DNA of 64,000 bases from Cryptomeria japonica (Eukaryota; Streptophyta; Pinopsida; Cupressales; Cupressaceae): the NCBI RefSeq assembly GCF_030272615.1, contig NC_081407.1, positions 440,907,213 to 440,971,212 of the forward strand, in the 5' to 3' direction. The notes below the pieces were generated by a model. The model did not search any database and was not told the origin of the DNA. It saw only the letters and a program-made list of their open reading frames with translations. A program made the translations under genes and the position numbers. Within the stretch, counting starts at the first letter, position 1; each line of letters begins with the position of its first letter. Shown here piece by piece: positions 59,001 through 64,000 of this stretch.

Positions 59001-60163
59001 AAGGGTATTGGACTAACAATAAATGAAAGAACATTGAAAGTATCCACCCAAGCCTCATAAAGCTCAAGATCCACCTATCTTTGATCTGGTTGAACAAAGA
59101 GGAAGACTCCCTCATTTGGAAATATGAACCCAAAAGTATCATTACTATTTCTTCAATGTATGGTGTTCTCTCCTCCACCCCTCTTGATAATCCTTTCTAG
59201 TCTAAAGCTTGGATTAAGGGTCTGACCCCCAAAATTAACTTTTTCTATTAGACTATTCTTCAAAATAAAATCTTGACCCTAGATAACCTCAAGGATAGAG
59301 GTTTTGCCTTTCCTAATAGATGTGCTTTGTGTCTTAAGATGGAAGAGTCAATGGCCCACCTGGCCATCCACTGTTCCTATTCTGCATCGGTCTGGGATAG
59401 ATTTCTTAAAAGTTTTAGCATTGATTGGGTGTTTCCTAAAACTATTAATGAGTTGTTCTACTCCTGGAATATCGATTGGTCTAACTTCTTTTTGAGATCT
59501 CTGTGGAAGCTATCACTTCCTCACATCCTATGGGGATTATGGAAAGAAAGAAACAATCATATTTTCAGGGACACATCCCTAAATCAGGATATTGTGTTCT
59601 AGAAAATACAATGGGTGATTGTGGAGAATATTGGGATCATTGGGGGTCCTTGTTTTTCAACCAAACCCCTAGAATCTAACATTTTAAGTTCCTGTAATTT
59701 GAAGAATGCTGGTAGCTCTAACCCAAAGCAAAACAAAAGGCTTGAAGCAAGATGGAAAACTCCCCCTCATGGTTGGTTTAAAGTCAATTTTGATGGTGCT
59801 GCAAAAGGTAATCCGGGCCCTGTGGGTTGTGGAGCTATTCTTAGAGATGATAAAGGTATATGCAAGGAAATGATTGTTGTCCCAATAGGGAGTCAAACAA
59901 GATATAAAGTAGAAGCAATGGCATCTCTCCAAGGAATTCTCCTCGCTAAAAGATGGAATTGCCCTTACATATGGATTGAAGGGGATTCAACCAACATCAT
60001 TAAATGTCTCAAGGGGACCTCTAAGCCCTCATGGTCTATCAATAATATTATAAAAGCCGCTAGAGACCTCATTAGCAGTTTTGAAAAAAGTTACATATCT
60101 CATATCTACCATGAAGCCAATGGGTTTGCTGATTGGGCAGCCAATGTGGCGGTCATTCACTAA
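56070..60163 (+). pseudogene. LINE B ORF2: endonuclease, RT, zinc finger, RNase H (nearly continuous)
   Basis: ORF2 nicks target DNA and copies LINE RNA there. The ATG at 56070 gives an APE-type endonuclease (NIRGLNNPHKHD, FLIQETKMS, IYAPNT, VMGDFN, SNHFPI). One frame change occurs near 56800. From there a single frame runs to 60161: LDGFPMFFFQDFWD, RPISLCNSFYKIISK, LDLSKAYDRVDW, RGLRQGDPISPILF, active site QFVDDTIIMG (near 58138), YLGLPMGT, CALCLKMEES...HLAIHC, then RNase H with NFDGAAKGNPGP and WIEGDSTNIIKC. Stops at 57359, 59024, 59198, 59249 and 59599 fit Gln (first) or Trp (rest) codons. It is the most complete LINE here. Confidence 0.94.
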
Positions 60164-60299
60164 TACATTTGGGGTCAAATTCCAATGGAGGTTTTCGACG
60201 GACAAGGAGCATTGTGTGAAAATTTGATTTTTTTTAAAAAAAATGCCCGTGTTTGTTGGAGTTCCAACGACCTCGGGCATTTTATTAAAAAAAAAAAAC
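60164..60299 (+). other. LINE B 3' untranslated region, hairpin and poly(A)
   Basis: A nested inverted repeat lies just before the tail. The outer arms are AAAATGCCCG (60240-60249) and CGGGCATTTT (60274-60283). The inner arms are GTTGG and CCAAC around 60255-60268. Poly(A) follows at 60287-60298. A 3' hairpin of this sort is used in some LINEs for recognition by their own RT. Confidence 0.8.
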
Positions 60300-61569
60300 A
60301 CAACGCATTTTCATTTTGAAAGCAAACCGAAGCAAGCGGCGACTGTCTTGCCTCCCTGCCCCCCCCACTAGAGTGATCTCTGCACAAGCAAGGTAAGGTT
60401 TTTTTTGCAATCAAAGGAACTCTTTGTTTTTCAATGAAGGGCAACTAATTTTTTTTCGCAATCAAGGGCAACTGGTTTATTTTTGCGAATTAATCCATTT
60501 TGTGCATATCCTGTGATCTTAAAATTCCATGAAATGACATATCTTTGAGGTATTCTGTCATACAGTTCACATGCCATGTGTATGCTACCCCATTTTGTTA
60601 TTTTTGTTATTGGAGCATTTGCAACTAATTTTTGACAAAAAACCCCCTTCGATTATGCTTTGATGGATGTCCATACCTTGTTCCAAAGCTCCTATTTTGG
60701 CACACGCAGGGAGGATGCTGGAAAACGTTGCATTGAGATAAACATGAGTATATTTCATGAGGATTTGAACTCAAAGCATTGGCACTATCACTTATGGCTA
60801 TATTAGCTTTTTAAGACACTTTCATAGTGCACTTCACCTGTCCTAATAATGGACTATCATGAGATTCTTAAGAATGGAAATACTCCAAACATTCATGCCC
60901 TCTATGTTGTCATTGTGGTTTTCAATCATTGCGACTACATGCTTTTCAAGGACCAAGTAGTGTTCTTTTTTCATTGTTCTACTGTGCTTCTCAAGCTGCA
61001 CCAACATAGTTTTATTTAATGGCTTTGTTTTGATAGTGATTTCTCCATGGCTTCCACTATCTTTTTCTTGGCACATTCAATGCATTGTCATCTATCACTA
61101 CTATTTATTGTCCTTTTTACCTTTATTGAGGTTGTTCTCATACATGTCATTCACTTTGTCTATGAGTATATCTCAACCAATTCACTGTTGTAAGTAGAAA
61201 TAAAATATTAGACTCATCTCTTTTACTATTTTAGACCTTCATAGTAATCTTTGCAATATATCATTTCCTTCCAATTATATGGAATAATGATTTTCTTTTT
61301 ATGGAATGTGATGAAGGCTTGAGTGTGTCTTCTTGAACTCACTTATTATCAGCTTCTCTATGATTACCTTAGATCTTTGTGGCTAAGAATTGTTCTTGAT
61401 GAACTTATGCTCTTTATTGATTTCTTTTACTACCATTATATTATTTTAAAAAAGGATTGTTCAATGCTCCCTTAGCATGCATGTGCTCTCTTTGTATTGA
61501 TCTAGGGATACTCATTAATGTATCTATGGATTTCCTTTATTCACTATGTTGTGATAGTCATTTGCAGAT
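60300..61569. other. Unassigned sequence
   Basis: No protein family is recognised. 60320-60390 is richer in G+C than the surroundings and ends AAGCAAG|GTAAGG, a donor-like site, so an old 5' exon is possible. A short near-repeat, GCAATCAAAGG / GCAATCAAGGGCAACT, occurs at 60408 and 60459. The rest is AT-rich without structure I could see. Confidence 0.4.
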
Positions 61570-62330
61570 TTGGGACTATCATCTTTCATAATTTGATGTC
61601 TTTAAGATGTGGGTACATTGCTTGACAAGAAAAGCTCAAGCATTTGTGAAGTTCAAATAGTTTAAACCCCTTGTTGAATGGTCATCCAGTTGTTATCTAA
61701 ATGCAACATGCTCAAGTAAATGAGAAATTCACTGAAAATGGTTTATCCACAACTAAAAGAAAACAACTAACCACTACATATATGCATCAACAAAATAGTG
61801 TTGTATAGAGACCTAATCATGCCTTCATGGATATGTAGATCAAGTTCCTACATTTTGAAGAAAAGCAATTCACACAATAATATATTTGTTGAACACACCC
61901 ACCATAAAGATTTGGTTATGCAATAATATATTTGTTGTTAACTTTATCATGGAGGATTTGGTTATGCTTGTTACAATCAAGGTTTGACCAAACTAATTCT
62001 TAAATATACAAATGAAGAGTGTGGTTGGTTGGTGACTAATTACTCTTTTTAACACCATTTACAAGATCATATCTAAATCAAGTGTCTCAAGAATTAAGCT
62101 ACTACTAAGAAGATAGTTTGCCTAAAGCAATTGGGTTTCTTGGGTGGCTATTTATTGTAGATAACTTAGTTCCTTCATGAGAATCAATCAATTTGGAACA
62201 TGTATAGCTCACATTTGTGACATGTCACTAATGCAATTCCTTAGTACTTGTTTGAGTACTATCTCCTGTATTGTTTTCTATCCACTTTTGTGTCCTTCTT
62301 AGAACAAATAATAGATTAATGAGAAGGTGG
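61570..62330 (+). pseudogene. Highly decayed copia integrase fragment
   Basis: On the + strand, 61766-61815 reads KQLTTTYMHQQNSVV*R, which matches the conserved copia block before the catalytic Glu region (TTxYTPQQNGVxER). Nearby, TRKAQAFVKFK (61628-61660, other frame) resembles the copia segment after the DDYSR motif, and RPNHAFMDM follows. Many stops and frame changes show that it is much older than copia 1-3. Confidence 0.55.
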
Positions 62331-62950
62331 AAAAGGTGGATTCACCTAAGAGGGAGTGGATGATCCCAATGATATGTTAGATTCTCCCATGGATGGATGG
62401 ACTATACACTTGAAAGGTAGATGATTAAGGATGATGACAAGGTGAATTTTCCTTAGAATGATAGGGTTGATTTTCCTAAGAACAAGTAGATTCATGTAAA
62501 CTAGAGGATACAAATTTGGACAAAATAATGGAAGGAGACTAAAACTAGATAGATTCACCTAAATGGGAGTGTAGTCATCTAAGGATAGGAAAAAGCCACC
62601 ATTTGTGGAAAATCTAAGGATAGGAAAAAATCACCATTTGCGTAAGAAAGATGGATAAGATAAATGATTTATGTGAAATAGATTCACCTAAGAGAAAGTA
62701 GATTCACATAAGGATAGGTGGATTTTCCTAAAGATGAAGGGATAAGACTTAACAAAAAGAGGACTTAGGATGATGACAAGGAGGATTCATTTAAGGATAT
62801 GGCATATTCACCTAAGGGATAGTGTATTCTCCCAAGAATATGGAAAAATTATTGATTGGTGGAATGACATACTAGATCAAGGAATGATACAAGGGTAGAT
62901 TCACCTAAATATAGGGTAAATTCAGGTAAAAGGGTAGCCGTGAGATTGTG
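62331..62950 (+). repeat. Degenerate repeats of GATTCACCTAAG
   Basis: The motif GATTCACCTAAG or GATTTTCCTAAG recurs about twelve times among purine-rich sequence. In one frame it often gives V/I-D-S-P-K. It follows the integrase fragment, where copia polyproteins have a variable linker, so it may be a decayed coding repeat. Confidence 0.5.
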
Positions 62951-64000
62951 GTACTGAGTACCTATCTATGGATGGTGTATTTGGATACAAGTATGATGAA
63001 ACCATGCTTGTGTATGATGAAACAAAGTCCAGATCTCTATTATAGGTCCAACATAATCTCTATTATTTGAGACACCATTTTATTAGCATATCCAATTAGG
63101 GTAATTTATGGGTTTAATTATGGATCATGTTGTCTATTTCCATGCACTATTGAACTTATTTGGATGTATTGTGATTATTTTAATTTTGAAGTTATAAATA
63201 AATTATGTTTGTACCTTAGAAAGGGTAACTCCAATTGATGTTTGGGCAGTTTATTTGAAAACTTATGGTGATTACTGCCCTATGTTATGTAATGGAGTTA
63301 TTTTTACACTAAGTAATTAACTAGAAAAATGAATTTGTATTGTTGTACAAGTATGATGAAACCATGCTTGTGTGTTTACATGTTTGTGCATCCTATTGAG
63401 AACCAACCTCATTGTTGAGGAACTCAAAAAATGTGGTGTTAAGTAGAAGAATGGAAAACTCAAGAAGCTATGGTGACATATTGTGGCATTAGTAGGTATT
63501 ATCTCTATTGACCACACCTTTCAAAGATAGTATCCCCTAGTTCTCGTCATAGAATGGACCATTGGATGGCTCATAGTGGTATCCTATCCTACATTTATCT
63601 TGATGGCATTGCCGATAGTTGGTATGTGGTTCTTGGTACGGGTTTCCTCTTACCCTATTATCTTATTTATATCTTTGTTCCAACATGTGGAGATTGATTT
63701 TTGTCATACTATGATGATTTTCATGTTTGCATGTGTTTTGACATTATGCAAATAGATATGATGTCACGCCATACTTATGTTTTGATATAGTGTAGGTGAT
63801 GGTTACATGTTGTTGATGGTAGCAATTTGGGTTCAAAGACACAATTCCACACACACACACAAATATTTGAAGATGAATTTTATATTATTCCTTCTTAGTG
63901 GCAATTAGTGTTGGAAGAATTGCACACATGTAGAGAGGAACTCATGTTAGATACAATAGGTTGTGTTTGATAACATATGAATATGCCTCATGATGTATAC
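62951..64000. other. Unassigned sequence with a 28-bp direct repeat and CA microsatellite
   Basis: A 28-bp sequence (core AAGTATGATGAAACCATGCT) occurs at 62986-63013 and 63346-63373, about 360 bp apart. A (CA)n run is at about 63849-63860. No gene or known element is recognised. Confidence 0.45.

Larger units (their letters stand above)
55121..60299 (+). mobile_element. LINE B, L1-type non-LTR retrotransposon (5'-truncated)
   Basis: It holds the end of ORF1 with a CCHC knuckle and an ORF2 with endonuclease, RT, zinc-finger region and RNase H, then a 3' untranslated region with a hairpin and poly(A) at 60287-60298. About 5.2 kb is present. ORF1 lacks its N-terminal domain, so the 5' end is truncated or lost. 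No target duplication was found: the sequence after the tail does not match the sequence before 55121. It is a different family from LINE A. Confidence 0.93.

Noticed and set aside
55100-60320. Target-site duplication for LINE B
   Set aside because: Sequence after the poly(A) (CACAACGCATTTTC) has no match before 55121, so none can be claimed.

Overview
This window is repeat-saturated plant nuclear DNA. I find no intact cellular gene, tRNA, rRNA or CRISPR array. Almost every base I can explain belongs to nested LTR retrotransposons (Ty1/copia and Ty3/gypsy of the Tat type, the latter with a second RNase H) and plant L1-type LINEs. The absence of genes over 64 kb, the depth of nesting and the long diverged LTRs point to a large-genome seed plant, most likely a gymnosperm. 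That last step is inference.

Layout, left to right. (1) 1-6259: copia element 1, + strand, with its first ~420 bp of 5' LTR outside the window. (2) 6260-6339: short spacer with an AT microsatellite. (3) 6340-12438: copia element 2, - strand, with most of its 5' LTR deleted. (4) From 12439: the 3' part of a Tat-type gypsy element ('C', + strand). It carries an antisense, spliced plant-mobile-domain (PMD) gene, a 3' noncoding region and a 3' LTR. (5) 15017-29787: a complete Tat-type gypsy element ('A', + strand, LTRs 1110/1109 bp, TSD AAGAG) inserted in the 3' noncoding region of C. (6) 30199-43522: the 3' LTR of C, split by a 5'-truncated LINE ('LINE A', - strand, 15-bp TSD). LINE A is itself split by copia element 3 (31143-38872, + strand). 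(7) 43523-55120: part of another Tat-type gypsy element ('B', - strand). On its left is the C-terminal end of a + strand PMD gene, that is, antisense to B just as the PMD gene is antisense to C. (8) 55121-60299: a LINE ('LINE B', + strand) with a nearly continuous ORF2, a 3' hairpin and poly(A). (9) 60300-64000: old, poorly readable sequence with traces of a decayed copia integrase.

The relative order of insertion can be read from the nesting. B is older than C. C is older than A and older than LINE A. LINE A is older than copia 3. All coding regions are broken. The stops I could assign are nearly all C-to-T (or G-to-A) changes at Gln, Arg and Trp codons, which suggests decay through cytosine methylation.

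The most interesting points are these: a conserved leader module with repeated short hairpins in both Tat elements; antisense PMD genes in these elements; a G-patch domain in their pol; a minisatellite family that is 3' of pol in A but 5' of gag in B; a 751-bp frameshifting tandem duplication over the A protease; and short repeated motifs in LTR promoter regions.
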